DNA of 64,000 bases from NCBI GenBank assembly GCA_963833675.1, contig CAWHYW010000034.1, positions 1 through 64,000 of the forward strand, given 5' to 3'. Positions 38,724 to 47,513 of the stretch are shown here, one piece after another. The position numbers and the translations under genes are program-made. Under the pieces are notes generated by a model. That model did not search any database. It worked only from the letters and a program-made list of their open reading frames with translations, and was not told the DNA's origin. This DNA is from DASQDN01 sp963833675 (GTDB lineage Bacteria > Acidobacteriota > Terriglobia > Bryobacterales > Bryobacteraceae). The first letter of the stretch is position 1; the number at the start of each line of letters is the position of its first letter.

Positions 38724-40091
38724 ATGTCCACGTCATCTGTTGGTTCCTCCACGTCGATCGATCCTCAAGTTCCTCCCTTCCGTGTTTCTCAGCGAGACCG
38801 GTCCGTCAGAGCAAAAACCGCCGAGTCGGAACGCCTTTATAAGAGAGCGCTAGATTCTCTGGCCGGAGGAGTCTCTACCGGTCTACGGCGCAGCGCCCGC
38901 CCATATCCCCTGTACTTCGATCGCGGCCGGGGCTCGCGGATTCACGACGTGGATGGAAACGAATACATCGACTTTGCCATGGGGTGGGGTCCGCTGATAC
39001 TCGGCCATGCTCCGGAATTGATTGCGGATGCTATAGCGGCTCAAGTTCGACACGGCCTGACATACGGGGCCCAGCATGAACTCGAATACGAAGTCGCGGA
39101 GCGATTGAAACGGATCATCCCGTGCGCAGATTTAGTGTGCTTCGCCAACAGCGGAACCGAGATCGTGCAGGTTGCCCTTCGCCTGGCTCGTGCTGCGACT
39201 GGTCGTCAGAAGTTTATTAAGTTTGAAGGCCATTACCATGGGTGGGACGATTCAGTGCTCGTCAGCTATCGCCCTACGGCAGAGCAGCTGGCCGCAGCCG
39301 GAGGCGAGCCCGTTGGTGTTGGATTGGGCCAGTTGCCTCATCAAAATGTAGTCATCGCCGAATGGAATAGTCGTGAAAGCGTGGAAAAGGCTTTTGAGGC
39401 TTTTTCAGGCCAGATCTCGGCTATCATTTGCGAGCCGCTGGTCTGCAATTGCTCTTGTTTGCCTGCCGAGGACGGCTTTCTCCAATTCCTGCGTGAGATC
39501 ACGAAGCGATATGGCGCGTTACTTATCTTCGACGAGGTGATCACCGGCTTCCGTCTGGCACTCGGCGGAGCGCAGGAGTTCTATGGCGTCATGCCGGATC
39601 TCGCCACATACGCCAAAGCCGTCGGCGCAGGCACTCCTTTGAGTGTCTTGGCCGGAAAGCATGAGTACATGGACTTGATAGCTGCCGGAAAGGTGGTGCA
39701 CGCCGGAACATTGAACGGCAATCCGCTCAGCCTCGCCGCAGCCAAGGCTGCTCTTGACTACCTCGCACAGGACGGCGGGTCCGTTTACACTGCTCTCCAT
39801 CAGCGGGGCAAGCGTCTGCGATCGAGTCTCGAGAATTTGTTGCGTGGGGCCGGTCTGTCTGCAGTCACCAACGGTGACGGACCAGTGTTTCACTTAGCTT
39901 TCGCAGACCGTCCGGCGCGAACCTATCGAGATACTCTGGATGCGAACACGGCAATGTACAGCGACTTTGCGCTCGCCTTACTCGACGAAGGCGTGATGGT
40001 ATTACCGGATGGTCGTTGGTATTTATCTACGGCTCATTCCGAGCATGACGTCGATACAACGATCGCCGCCGTTGAGCGCGCGATCGCCTGA
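38724..40091 (+). CDS. Class-III PLP aminotransferase, glutamate-1-semialdehyde aminomutase-like (2)
   Basis: 455 residues from an ATG at 38724. A 30-residue polar leader precedes SLAGGVSTGLRRSARPYPL, SGTEIVQVALRLARAATG, KFEGHYHGWDDSV, Asp270 in IFDEVITGFRLA and the PLP lysine Lys298 in TYAKAVGAG. It is close to the copy at 16760 but clearly diverged. Presence beside RidA, an MFS importer and an IclR regulator, with no haem gene, argues for catabolic amine or amino-acid chemistry rather than tetrapyrrole synthesis. Intact; a short gap with an operator separates it from the IclR gene. Confidence 0.9.
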   Translation: MSTSSVGSSTSIDPQVPPFRVSQRDRSVRAKTAESERLYKRALDSLAGGVSTGLRRSARPYPLYFDRGRGSRIHDVDGNEYIDFAMGWGPLILGHAPELIADAIAAQVRHGLTYGAQHELEYEVAERLKRIIPCADLVCFANSGTEIVQVALRLARAATGRQKFIKFEGHYHGWDDSVLVSYRPTAEQLAAAGGEPVGVGLGQLPHQNVVIAEWNSRESVEKAFEAFSGQISAIICEPLVCNCSCLPAEDGFLQFLREITKRYGALLIFDEVITGFRLALGGAQEFYGVMPDLATYAKAVGAGTPLSVLAGKHEYMDLIAAGKVVHAGTLNGNPLSLAAAKAALDYLAQDGGSVYTALHQRGKRLRSSLENLLRGAGLSAVTNGDGPVFHLAFADRPARTYRDTLDANTAMYSDFALALLDEGVMVLPDGRWYLSTAHSEHDVDTTIAAVERAIA

Positions 40092-40098
40092 TTAGCCC

Positions 40099-40126
40099 TT
40101 GTTTCGCTATTGAAACCTGCTATACT
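40099..40126 (+). promoter_or_regulatory. IclR(3) promoter with overlapping palindromic operator
   Basis: TTGTTT (40099-40104), a 16-bp spacer and TATACT (40121-40126) form a good promoter. The palindrome GTTTC-GCTATT-GAAAC (40101-40116) covers the -35 and spacer, which suggests negative autoregulation of the downstream IclR. Confidence 0.55.
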
Positions 40127-40155
40127 TGGCGCGAGTTCACGTCGAGGGAACGCGA

Positions 40156-41001
40156 TTGAAGAAGAAATTCCAAGTAGAAGTCAATGCCAGCGACAAGTAC
40201 ATGGTACCGGTGGTTCGGAGCACCTTTAAGGTTCTTGAAGAGCTTTCCCGCAGCGGAGCGCTCGGACTGGCTGCAATAACAGAACGGACAGGCATCTCCA
40301 AGTCCACGGTGTTTCGTATTCTCACCACCCTCACGAATCTCGGATATATCGTGCGCGATGCGGACCGGAACTACTTCGTAAGCCACACCATGGGAGACCT
40401 GGTCGCGCCGGAAGCCGGAATCGAAGCAGTGCGGCGGGCCGCAATGCCCCATATGCTCGCGCTTCGAGATCGCTTCGGAGAGACCGTCAATCTGGGGCAT
40501 ATTCAGGTGGACAAGATCACCTACATCGAAGTTGTTCCCAGCGAATACGCGCTGCGGCTGCATGAGCGTCCGGGCGCAGCGGTCTTCCTGCATGCAAGCG
40601 CATTAGGCAAGGTAATCCTGGCGTATTCCGACGAAGACTTTGCCCGAAGTCTGCTCGCAGGGCGTGAACTCCATATGCTTACGCGCCAGACAATCACAAA
40701 TCCGGTTGAGTTGATGGCGGAGATCAGGCGGGCACGAGATCGTGGCTACGCTTTCGATCGTGGGGAGACGTCGACACTGGCCACATGTGTCGCCGCTCCG
40801 ATCCTGAATGCCTCCGGAATAGCAGTGGCCGCTATTAGCATTTCAGGGCCAACGTCGCGCTTCAATCCGCGCAAAGATTCGCCTGTGATCGAAAGCCTGC
40901 TGAAGGCCTCAGCCGAGATTTCGAAACAACTCCAGAACCGCGTGCCTTCGGAAAGTCGTCGAGCCGTCGCTGTCGGATCTGCTGCCGCTCGCACCCGATA
41001 A
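40156..41001 (+). CDS. IclR-family transcriptional regulator (3)
   Basis: 281 residues from a TTG at 40156, 6 bp after GAGGGA; a TTG at 40126 is also in frame but would overlap the -10. Winged helix (about 18-80; LAAITERTGISKSTVFRILT), then the effector domain: RDRFGETVNLGHIQVDKITY, VFLHASALGKVILAYSDE, RRARDRGYAFDRGETSTLAT and CVAAPILNASGIAVAAISIS. Its likely operator overlaps its own promoter, and similar sites precede the MFS (36829) and RidA (38230) genes, so it should control this uptake and transamination block. Confidence 0.93.
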   Translation: MKKKFQVEVNASDKYMVPVVRSTFKVLEELSRSGALGLAAITERTGISKSTVFRILTTLTNLGYIVRDADRNYFVSHTMGDLVAPEAGIEAVRRAAMPHMLALRDRFGETVNLGHIQVDKITYIEVVPSEYALRLHERPGAAVFLHASALGKVILAYSDEDFARSLLAGRELHMLTRQTITNPVELMAEIRRARDRGYAFDRGETSTLATCVAAPILNASGIAVAAISISGPTSRFNPRKDSPVIESLLKASAEISKQLQNRVPSESRRAVAVGSAAARTR

Positions 41002-41012
41002 TTGCTCGTCCG

Positions 41013-41843
41013 CTAAGAGTTGAAAAACACGGATGCGGCAGTCCGCCCCAGCATCCACTCGCGATCTTCTTGCGATAGAAACGGAAGACCATCACGAATC
41101 AGGGCGATGGAAGGCTCATAGCGATGCCCATTTTCCACCTGAAATGGACAGTCACTGGCCCACATCAGCCGTCTCGGTCCGTAATCTTCAAACACGCGCC
41201 GAATCAGCGGCGCAAGATCCTTATACGGCTCCTGCTTGCGGCCTAGCGCGTAGAACGCCGACACTTTGACTTTTACGTTTTTGTGTTTTGATAATCCGCA
41301 AAGCAACCGAACATCCGCATCACGGATCTGGCCATCTGCTCCGATGCGTGCCAAATGATCGATAACCACGGGCGTATCCGGATACTTCACACACATCCGG
41401 TCGATGGCGGGCAAGGCGTCCGGCCCCACTAAGGGACACATGGCGAGGCTTCTCTTCGCGCCCATCGCCCACATAGAGTTCATGCCCGGCGTATCGAGCC
41501 AGTTCCCGGGAGATCGCGGCGCAACGATTCGAAAGCCGCGCACTCCCCTGCTCGCCAGCGCTTCCATATCTTTGTCCGGGGCCGCTCCCGACTCATCGAC
41601 GATTCCGACTCCGGAGAACACCTTCGGATGCGCTTTCATCGAGTCCAGCATGTACGAGTTGTCGAACCGATAGAAACTCATTTGAATCAGTACCACTCGT
41701 GTCACGCCGGCGGGCTTTGAATGGCGGAAGAGGTCCTCCGGTGTAAACCGCGTAGGAGTGTAATCCTGTTCACCTTTGACTCGAGGATATTTCCCTCGAT
41801 CGTCGGTCCAGACATGAACGTGCGCATCTATCGCAGCAAACAT
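41013..41843 (-). CDS. Amidohydrolase-family (PF04909 type) metal-dependent hydrolase (3)
   Basis: 276 residues, intact, with the metal ligands that the copy at 7596 lacks: DAHVHVW (HxH), VVIDHLARIG and MWASDCPFQVE. The loop after strand 1 (DDRGKYPRVKGEQDYTP) and GIVDESGA resemble the L-fuconolactonase/2-pyrone-4,6-dicarboxylate-lactonase-like group, which act on lactones. It diverges from the MFS gene at 41869, with only 25 bp between the two start codons. The stop is 11 bp from the convergent IclR stop. Confidence 0.9.
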   Translation of the reverse strand: MFAAIDAHVHVWTDDRGKYPRVKGEQDYTPTRFTPEDLFRHSKPAGVTRVVLIQMSFYRFDNSYMLDSMKAHPKVFSGVGIVDESGAAPDKDMEALASRGVRGFRIVAPRSPGNWLDTPGMNSMWAMGAKRSLAMCPLVGPDALPAIDRMCVKYPDTPVVIDHLARIGADGQIRDADVRLLCGLSKHKNVKVKVSAFYALGRKQEPYKDLAPLIRRVFEDYGPRRLMWASDCPFQVENGHRYEPSIALIRDGLPFLSQEDREWMLGRTAASVFFNS

Positions 41844-41854
41844 TCGCTCACAAC

Positions 41855-41872
41855 AGTATACTCGCTGTATGC
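41855..41872. promoter_or_regulatory. Shared symmetric -10 element and GntR-like operator
   Basis: AGTATACT (41855-41862) is a perfect palindrome that reads TATACT on both strands, so it can serve as the -10 for both divergent genes. On the plus strand the ATG (41869) is 6 bases after the -10; on the minus strand the ATG (41843) is 11 bases after. Both transcripts would be leaderless or nearly so. GTATAC-N5-GTATGC (41856-41872) is the same pattern as the palindrome at 50317-50335 and includes the MFS start codon, so a regulator, perhaps the GntR at 45424, would block both genes. Confidence 0.45.
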
Positions 41873-43122
41873 AGTTTTCGCATTCCCGTGCTAACGCGGG
41901 AAACGCCTTGCTGATTTTGTTGACCGCTTCGGTTGCGATTAACTATGTGGATCGGGGTGCTCTCTCCGTAGCAGCGCCGTTGATTCTGCGCGACCTCAAC
42001 CTGTCGACTGCCCAGATGGGCCTGCTGTTCTCCGCATTCTTCTGGAGCTACTCTACGTTCCAGTTGCTGGCAGGATGGCTGGTCGACCGATTCTCGATTA
42101 AATGGATCTATGCCGGCGGTTTTTTCATCTGGTCGATTTCAACCGCAGCAGTAGGCCTGGTGAATGGGCTTCCAATGTTGCTCGCTGCCCGCCTGTTGCT
42201 CGGCATCGGCGAAAGTGTTGCATACCCGGCGTCCTCCAAGGTGATCGTCCGCTATTTCCCCGAGGATCGACGAGGATTGGCGAACGCTCTGATCGATACG
42301 GGCGCAAAATTGGGCCCTGGACTGAGTACGCTGCTGGGGGGCCTGGCGGTTGCCACATACGGCTGGCGTGCGATGTTTCTTGTCTTAGGTTCGGCGAGCC
42401 TGGTCTGGCTCGTGCCGTGGTTACTGCTCACAAAATCCGACACGCCAACTTCCGCCGTATGGGAAACCAAGGGGCCGGGTTGGACTGAGATTTTGCGCTG
42501 CTCACAGGTATGGGGGACGTCGGTCGGAATGTTCGCCCTCGGCTATGTTCACTACTTTTTTCTTTCCTGGCTGCCAAGCTACCTCGTCTCAGAACGTGGC
42601 CTGTCCATGAGCAGCATGGCCATATTGGGTTCGATTCCGTTCTTGAGTATGGCGCTTTCCACTTTGATCTGCGGGTGGTCCTCAGATCGATGGATTCGTT
42701 CAGGCGCCAGTCCCGGAAGGGTACGAAAGCTTTATGCCGGAAGCGGTCTGCTTCTGTGCGCGGGAGCCATCGTTCCCGCGGCGCTGGTTAAGAGTTCCGG
42801 CACGTCAGTTTTGCTGATTACCCTGGCGTGCGTTTTCCTTGGATTATTTACTTCCAACGTGTGGGCCATAACTCAAACGCTGGCTGGACCTCTGGCGGCC
42901 GGCAGATGGACAGGATTTCAGAACGCGATCGGAAATCTGGGCGGCGTTATCTCACCGCTGTTGACAGGTTGGATCGTCTCAGTGACCGGCTCTTACTTGC
43001 TGGCATTTGCTGCTGCAGCGATCGTTATCCTTGTTGGAACTTCTATATATCTCATGAGCCTCGGTAAGATGGAGCCCGTCGCATGGATCTCGAACAACGC
43101 CACACCCGTGGTCGCAGTATGA
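41869..43122 (+). CDS. Major facilitator superfamily transporter (2), anion:cation-symporter type
   Basis: 417 residues, twelve predicted helices. Helix 1 region LLILLTASVAINYVDRGALS, FSAFFWSYSTFQLLAGWLVD and the ACS-family block LLGIGESVAYPASSKVIVRY. The cytoplasmic loop GWSSDRWIRSGASPGRVRK marks the half-way region. Likely imports an organic anion or N-acyl amino acid, given that an M20 peptidase and an aminotransferase follow with overlapping stops and starts. The ATG lies inside an operator-like palindrome. Confidence 0.9.
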   Translation: MQFSHSRANAGNALLILLTASVAINYVDRGALSVAAPLILRDLNLSTAQMGLLFSAFFWSYSTFQLLAGWLVDRFSIKWIYAGGFFIWSISTAAVGLVNGLPMLLAARLLLGIGESVAYPASSKVIVRYFPEDRRGLANALIDTGAKLGPGLSTLLGGLAVATYGWRAMFLVLGSASLVWLVPWLLLTKSDTPTSAVWETKGPGWTEILRCSQVWGTSVGMFALGYVHYFFLSWLPSYLVSERGLSMSSMAILGSIPFLSMALSTLICGWSSDRWIRSGASPGRVRKLYAGSGLLLCAGAIVPAALVKSSGTSVLLITLACVFLGLFTSNVWAITQTLAGPLAAGRWTGFQNAIGNLGGVISPLLTGWIVSVTGSYLLAFAAAAIVILVGTSIYLMSLGKMEPVAWISNNATPVVAV

Positions 43123-44267
43123 CAAAGCAATCAGAGGAAGTACTTGCCACACTCGGCGATCTGGTTTCGATTAACAGCATCAACCCGGCATACGAGAACG
43201 GTGTGCCTGAAGAGGGTGTCGCAAAGTATTTCGAGAGTTTCTTCCGCGAGCGTGGAGTTGAGACGTTTCGCCAACATGTGATGCCCGGACGAGCGAATAT
43301 CATCGCGCGTCTTTCCGGGCGCAACCCTGGGCGCCGAATCGTAATGGAAGCACACATGGATACGGCGTCGATCACCGGCATGACTATTCCGCCGTTCGAG
43401 CCAACCGTGAACAATGGCCTTCTCTACGGTCGCGGTTCCTGCGACACAAAAGCCGGCCTCGCCGCCATGATGCATGCGATCGCGGAGCTCAAGGAAAACT
43501 CCGTTACACCGCCTTGCGAAGTGTGGCTTGCCGCGGCTGTCGATGAAGAATACATGTTTCGAGGCGTGGTCGCGCTCTGCGAAGGATTGCAAGCCCATGC
43601 GGCGATTGTGGCAGAGCCGACTGAATTGCGCGCCATCATCGCCAGCAAGGGAGTGCTGCGCTGGAAGGTGCGTGTAAGAGGCAAAGCAGCGCACAGCTCT
43701 AAGCCACACCTCGGAGTCAACGCTATCAGCCATATGGCAAAGATCATCGCAGCCCTGGACCGTGAAGCCGAGTCGCTCGGAAAGAAAACACATCCGCTTC
43801 TAGGTCCAGGGACTCTCAATGTCGGCGTTATACGCGGTGGCGTGCAGGTCAATTTCGTCCCCGACGTCTGTGAGATCGAGATAGATCGCAGGCTGCTTCC
43901 GGGCGAGACTCCGGAGAGCGTGCTGAAGCATCACGAAGGTATCCTGAACGAGCTACGCAGCCAGAATCCTTCGATGCAAATCGAGACGGACCGGCCTATG
44001 CTCGCAGACCCGGCGCTTGAAACGGAAGCATCGGCCCAGGTATCTCGAGTCGCCAGCGAAATACTCACTCATCTCGGCCTAAACGGGGAGCTTGCGGGTG
44101 TTCCTTACGGAAGCGATGCCAGCAAGCTATCTCGCCACGGCGTGCCAAGCATCATCTTTGGACCAGGCAGCATCGATCGCGCACATGCGGCCGTTGAATA
44201 TGTGGAGTGCGATCAGGTCGTGTCGGCCGTATCCTTCTACCGCGAGTTCCTCTTACGATTCGAATGA
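43119..44267 (+). CDS. M20-family metallopeptidase (ArgE/DapE/acylase-like)
   Basis: 382 residues from the ATG at 43119, which overlaps the transporter stop (ATGA); an earlier in-frame ATG at 43083 would extend into that gene. Zinc-site residues are present: His79 and Asp81 in VMEAHMDTASI, Asp109 in GRGSCDTKAGLAAM, the general-base Glu143-Glu144 in DEEYMFRGV, and the C-terminal histidine in GSDASKLSRHGVPS. The dimerisation domain sits between (about 185-290). Members remove acyl groups or amino acids by hydrolysing amides. With the neighbouring MFS importer this suggests import and deacylation of an N-acylated or N-carbamoylated compound. Confidence 0.92.
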   Translation: MTKQSEEVLATLGDLVSINSINPAYENGVPEEGVAKYFESFFRERGVETFRQHVMPGRANIIARLSGRNPGRRIVMEAHMDTASITGMTIPPFEPTVNNGLLYGRGSCDTKAGLAAMMHAIAELKENSVTPPCEVWLAAAVDEEYMFRGVVALCEGLQAHAAIVAEPTELRAIIASKGVLRWKVRVRGKAAHSSKPHLGVNAISHMAKIIAALDREAESLGKKTHPLLGPGTLNVGVIRGGVQVNFVPDVCEIEIDRRLLPGETPESVLKHHEGILNELRSQNPSMQIETDRPMLADPALETEASAQVSRVASEILTHLGLNGELAGVPYGSDASKLSRHGVPSIIFGPGSIDRAHAAVEYVECDQVVSAVSFYREFLLRFE

Positions 44268-45466
44268 AAAACAACTTTTTAGAAACGAACAAGCAGTTTT
44301 TTCCGCTAGTTGAGGGAGTATCGTACCTCGATACTGCCGCCGAGGGCATTCCTCCCCTCACCAGCAAGCAGGCATTGATGTCTTATTGGCAGGAGAAAAG
44401 TAGAGGGACGCCGGGACGTGTCCGGTTGTTCGAGGTTCAGAAAGAAACCGAGCAAGCAGTCGGCACGCTGCTGGGAACGTCAGCCGATAATATCGTCCTG
44501 CTGGCGAATGCTTCGGAAGCCCTCAATCTGTTTGCGAACTCCATCCGTTGGCAGGCCGGAGATGAAGTTCTCATCAGTGACCTGGAATTTCCCTCGAATG
44601 TCGTCGTGTGGCTCCGGCTTAAGGAACTGGGCGTCCGCCTGATCGTAATTCCAACGCAGGGCGGTATCATGCGCCTGGAAGATTGGACATGCCATCTGTC
44701 TTCCCGCACCAAGGTGGTGTCAGTCAGTCAGGTCAGCTACATGAGCGGAACCCAAATCCCGTTCATGCAAGCCCTGGCCGAAGAAGCGCATCGTGCGGGT
44801 GCGCTATTTTGCGTGGATGCAACGCAGGCCCTGGGCCGCGTTCCGGTGTCGGTGCGCGGCGTCGACTACCTCGTCGCCAGCAGTTACAAGTGGATCTTGG
44901 GCTCGCATGGCTTAGGAATGGTGTATCTGGCGCCCGAGATGCGCGAAACGCTGCGTCCGGGAACGGCTGGATGGTACTCCATCGACTCCGTCTTTCATCC
45001 GCAGCGCTTCGAAAGCTTCCGGCCAAAGGATTGCGCCGGACAGTTGCAGTCGGGCATGCCTAATTTTCCTGGACTCTTCGCTCTTAAGGCCGGCATAGAC
45101 TTCCTGCTTTCCATTGGCGTCGATCGCTTGGATCGTGAGCTTCGGCCTTTAGTGAAGGAGCTACGCGACGGTCTTGAGGAGCACGGACTCGATCTTCTCA
45201 CCCCGTCAGCCCCCGAGTTCGCGTCGGGGATCGTGTCTTTCCGATGTTCCGAGGCTGACAGCGTCGCCGAGAAGCTGGTAAATGAAGGTGTAATCGTGTG
45301 GGGTGGAGATGGGAGAATTCGCGTGTCCGTTCATCTCTACAACGATCATGATGATATCGCCCGATGTCTCAGCGCCGTAGACAAGTTGAAACAAAGCGGA
45401 CAACGTGGCAACATTGAAAACTCATGGTTGCGAGTAAAGCGGGTTCCGAGCGCGAGGGGGAAGTAG
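44264..45466 (+). CDS. Class-V aminotransferase (cysteine-desulfurase-like fold)
   Basis: 400 residues from the ATG overlapping the M20 stop (ATGA). PLP-binding blocks: LLANASEALNLFANSIR, DLEFPSNVVVWL, Asp185 in FCVDATQALGRV and the Schiff-base lysine Lys209 in SSYKWILGSHGLG. No persulfide-forming cysteine loop is evident, so this is more likely an aminotransferase or epimerase-like member (isopenicillin-N-epimerase-like) than a desulfurase. Its product would supply the keto acid after M20 cleavage. Its 3' end overlaps the GntR gene by 43 bp, an unusually long overlap implying coupled expression. Confidence 0.9.
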   Translation: MKNNFLETNKQFFPLVEGVSYLDTAAEGIPPLTSKQALMSYWQEKSRGTPGRVRLFEVQKETEQAVGTLLGTSADNIVLLANASEALNLFANSIRWQAGDEVLISDLEFPSNVVVWLRLKELGVRLIVIPTQGGIMRLEDWTCHLSSRTKVVSVSQVSYMSGTQIPFMQALAEEAHRAGALFCVDATQALGRVPVSVRGVDYLVASSYKWILGSHGLGMVYLAPEMRETLRPGTAGWYSIDSVFHPQRFESFRPKDCAGQLQSGMPNFPGLFALKAGIDFLLSIGVDRLDRELRPLVKELRDGLEEHGLDLLTPSAPEFASGIVSFRCSEADSVAEKLVNEGVIVWGGDGRIRVSVHLYNDHDDIARCLSAVDKLKQSGQRGNIENSWLRVKRVPSARGK

Positions 45467-46068
45467 AGCGCGTTTATCGTCTTCTAAAGGGCTGGATTTT
45501 GGATGCGAGATTGCGGCCCGGCGATTTTCTTTCCGAAGTAGACCTCGCTCGCCAATGCGAAACTTCACGAACACCCGTTCGTGAAGCCTGTAATCTTTTG
45601 TCGCAGGAAAAATGGATCCAACGAATCCGGCACAAAGGCTACATGCTGCCCTCCATCTCAATTCGGGAAATTGTCGAGGTCTACGAATATCGTAAGCTTC
45701 TCGAATGTTTCAACGCCGAGAGAGCCGCGGCTAGCGCCACCTCGGACGAAATCAAGGCATTGCGCGAGATCATTTCCATTGAGGATCAGACCGGCGTGGA
45801 CATGTCTTCCTTTCTGAAAGCGAATCAGGAATTTCATGTTCGGCTGGGTGAAATCGCTCGTAATCAACGTGTGCTCGATCAGTTGAACCTCACGCTCGAG
45901 TACGTCCACAGGCTGGATGTGCTCTCGACGCAGCGCGACAATCGCGCAGTTCCTCATCGTGACATCGTCAGAGCAATCGAAGCACGAAACGGAGCGGAGG
46001 CCGCGCGAGCAATGTCAGATCACATCAACGTATCCCGGGATCGAATGTTACGGCTGTTCGGAACTTAG
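45424..46068 (+). CDS. GntR-family transcriptional regulator (FadR/FCD type)
   Basis: 214 residues. N-terminal winged helix (VYRLLKGWILDARLRPGDFL, EVDLARQCETSRTPVREAC) and C-terminal all-helical FCD domain (VYEYRKLLECFNAERAAASA, FHVRLGEIARNQRVLDQLN, MSDHINVSRDRML), which binds small acids with a metal. GntR/FCD operators are often of the GTATAC class, and two such sites exist here: upstream of the MFS/amidohydrolase pair (41856) and the PSD1 gene (50317). It is encoded at the end of the operon it likely controls. Its stop overlaps the convergent DUF1501 stop. Confidence 0.92.
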   Translation: MVASKAGSEREGEVERVYRLLKGWILDARLRPGDFLSEVDLARQCETSRTPVREACNLLSQEKWIQRIRHKGYMLPSISIREIVEVYEYRKLLECFNAERAAASATSDEIKALREIISIEDQTGVDMSSFLKANQEFHVRLGEIARNQRVLDQLNLTLEYVHRLDVLSTQRDNRAVPHRDIVRAIEARNGAEAARAMSDHINVSRDRMLRLFGT

Positions 46069-47504
46069 GCGAGAATCTTCTTTGCCACGACGCCCGCCAC
46101 GTCGGTCAGCCGGAATGGGCGGCCTCCGTAGTTGAAAGTTAGCCGCTCGTGATTCAGCCCCAAAATATGGAGCATGGTCGCATGCAGATCGTGGATGTGC
46201 ATGCGGTCCTCGACGGCGTAGTATCCAAACTCGTCGGTTGCCCCATAGACGTATCCCTTCTTCACACCCGCGCCGGCCATCCAAATACTGTAGCCATATG
46301 GATTGTGGTCACGGCCGTCGCCGGCTTCCGCCACGGGGGTACGGCCAAACTCGCCTCCCCAAATAACCAGGGTGTCATCCAGCAAGCCTCGCGTCTTCAG
46401 ATCCTGAAGCAGCCCGGCGATGGGTTGATCGACCTGTAGCGCCGTGCGAGTGTGCAAGCGAACGAGCTCGCTGTGCGCGTCCCAACCTACTTCGTTGCCC
46501 GGGCCATATTCATGATTGATTTGAATGAATCGGACATTGCGCTCGGCTAACCTGCGCGCCATCAGACACTGCCATCCGAAATCTTTCGTTTCCGGCGCAT
46601 CGAGCCCATACAGCCTCTTCGTTGCTTCCGACTCCTTTGAAATGTCGAAGGCCTCTGGCGCCTCCGTTTGCATGCGGAATGCCAGTTCAAAGGTCTGAAT
46701 ACGAGCTTCCAGGTCCGATTCATACTGCCAGCGCGCGGCGCTCGCTCGATTCATCTTCTGAATCATGTCCAACTCGTAGCGTTGCTGCTCCGGCGTCAGG
46801 CCATGGTTCTTAAGGTGCTCGATTGGCTCCGTCAAATTCTCGATCGGCATGCCGCCCAGTCCCACCGCCGTGCCCTGATACGCAGCCGGTAGAAAGCCGG
46901 AGCTCCATTTCTTGGCTCCTCCGTGAGACAGACCCGGCTTCAGAGTGATATATGCCGGCAGATTCTGATTTTCGGTGCCGAGCCCGTAAATCACCCAGGA
47001 GCCCATGCTCGGGCGCGTGAATGTGTTGGAGCCGGTATGCAATTGAAGTGTTGCGCCGCCATGCGCCACGCTATCCCCGACCATGGACCGTATGATGCAC
47101 AGATCATCCGCATGCTTGGAGATATGCGGAAAGAGGTCGCTGATCTCGATACCGCTCTGACCGTACTTCCGAAACTCCCAAGGCGATTTCAGCAGATTGC
47201 CGACACTGTTTTCCGCAAAGGTGAGTGGTCTCTTAAACGGCAATGGCTTGCCGTTGTCTGCGGTCAGCCGTGGCTTCGGATCGAAAGTGTCCATGTGCGA
47301 GGGACCGCCATGCATAAACAGGAAGATCACTCGCTTCGCACGTGCCGGGAAATGCGGCTGCTTCGGGGCGAGCGGATCCGTCATCGTCGCGGCCGCAGCC
47401 TCCCTACCAAGCAGCGACGCAAGTCCCATCAAGCCGAACCCGCAAGCAGACTGCCGAAGGAGATACCGCCTGGATGGGTGGCACGGAGATGGTCGGTCCT
47501 TCAT
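46065..47504 (-). CDS. DUF1501 family protein (2), Tat-type signal
   Basis: 479 residues, intact. Twin-arginine region (PSRRYLLRQSACGFGLMGLA), then VIFLFMHGGPSHMDTFDPKP, DLFPHISKHADDLCIIRSM, VIWGGEFGRTPVAEAGDGR and DLHATMLHILGLNHERLTF. This copy keeps the conserved HGGPSHMDTFDPKP core, whereas the copy at 24686 has AGGPSQMETFDPKP; two histidines are replaced there (H to A and H to Q). If those histidines are metal ligands the two proteins differ in metal use. Paired with the PSD1 gene 9 bp upstream on the same strand. Confidence 0.93.
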   Translation of the reverse strand: MKDRPSPCHPSRRYLLRQSACGFGLMGLASLLGREAAAATMTDPLAPKQPHFPARAKRVIFLFMHGGPSHMDTFDPKPRLTADNGKPLPFKRPLTFAENSVGNLLKSPWEFRKYGQSGIEISDLFPHISKHADDLCIIRSMVGDSVAHGGATLQLHTGSNTFTRPSMGSWVIYGLGTENQNLPAYITLKPGLSHGGAKKWSSGFLPAAYQGTAVGLGGMPIENLTEPIEHLKNHGLTPEQQRYELDMIQKMNRASAARWQYESDLEARIQTFELAFRMQTEAPEAFDISKESEATKRLYGLDAPETKDFGWQCLMARRLAERNVRFIQINHEYGPGNEVGWDAHSELVRLHTRTALQVDQPIAGLLQDLKTRGLLDDTLVIWGGEFGRTPVAEAGDGRDHNPYGYSIWMAGAGVKKGYVYGATDEFGYYAVEDRMHIHDLHATMLHILGLNHERLTFNYGGRPFRLTDVAGVVAKKILA

Positions 47505-47513
47505 AGCTCTCCC

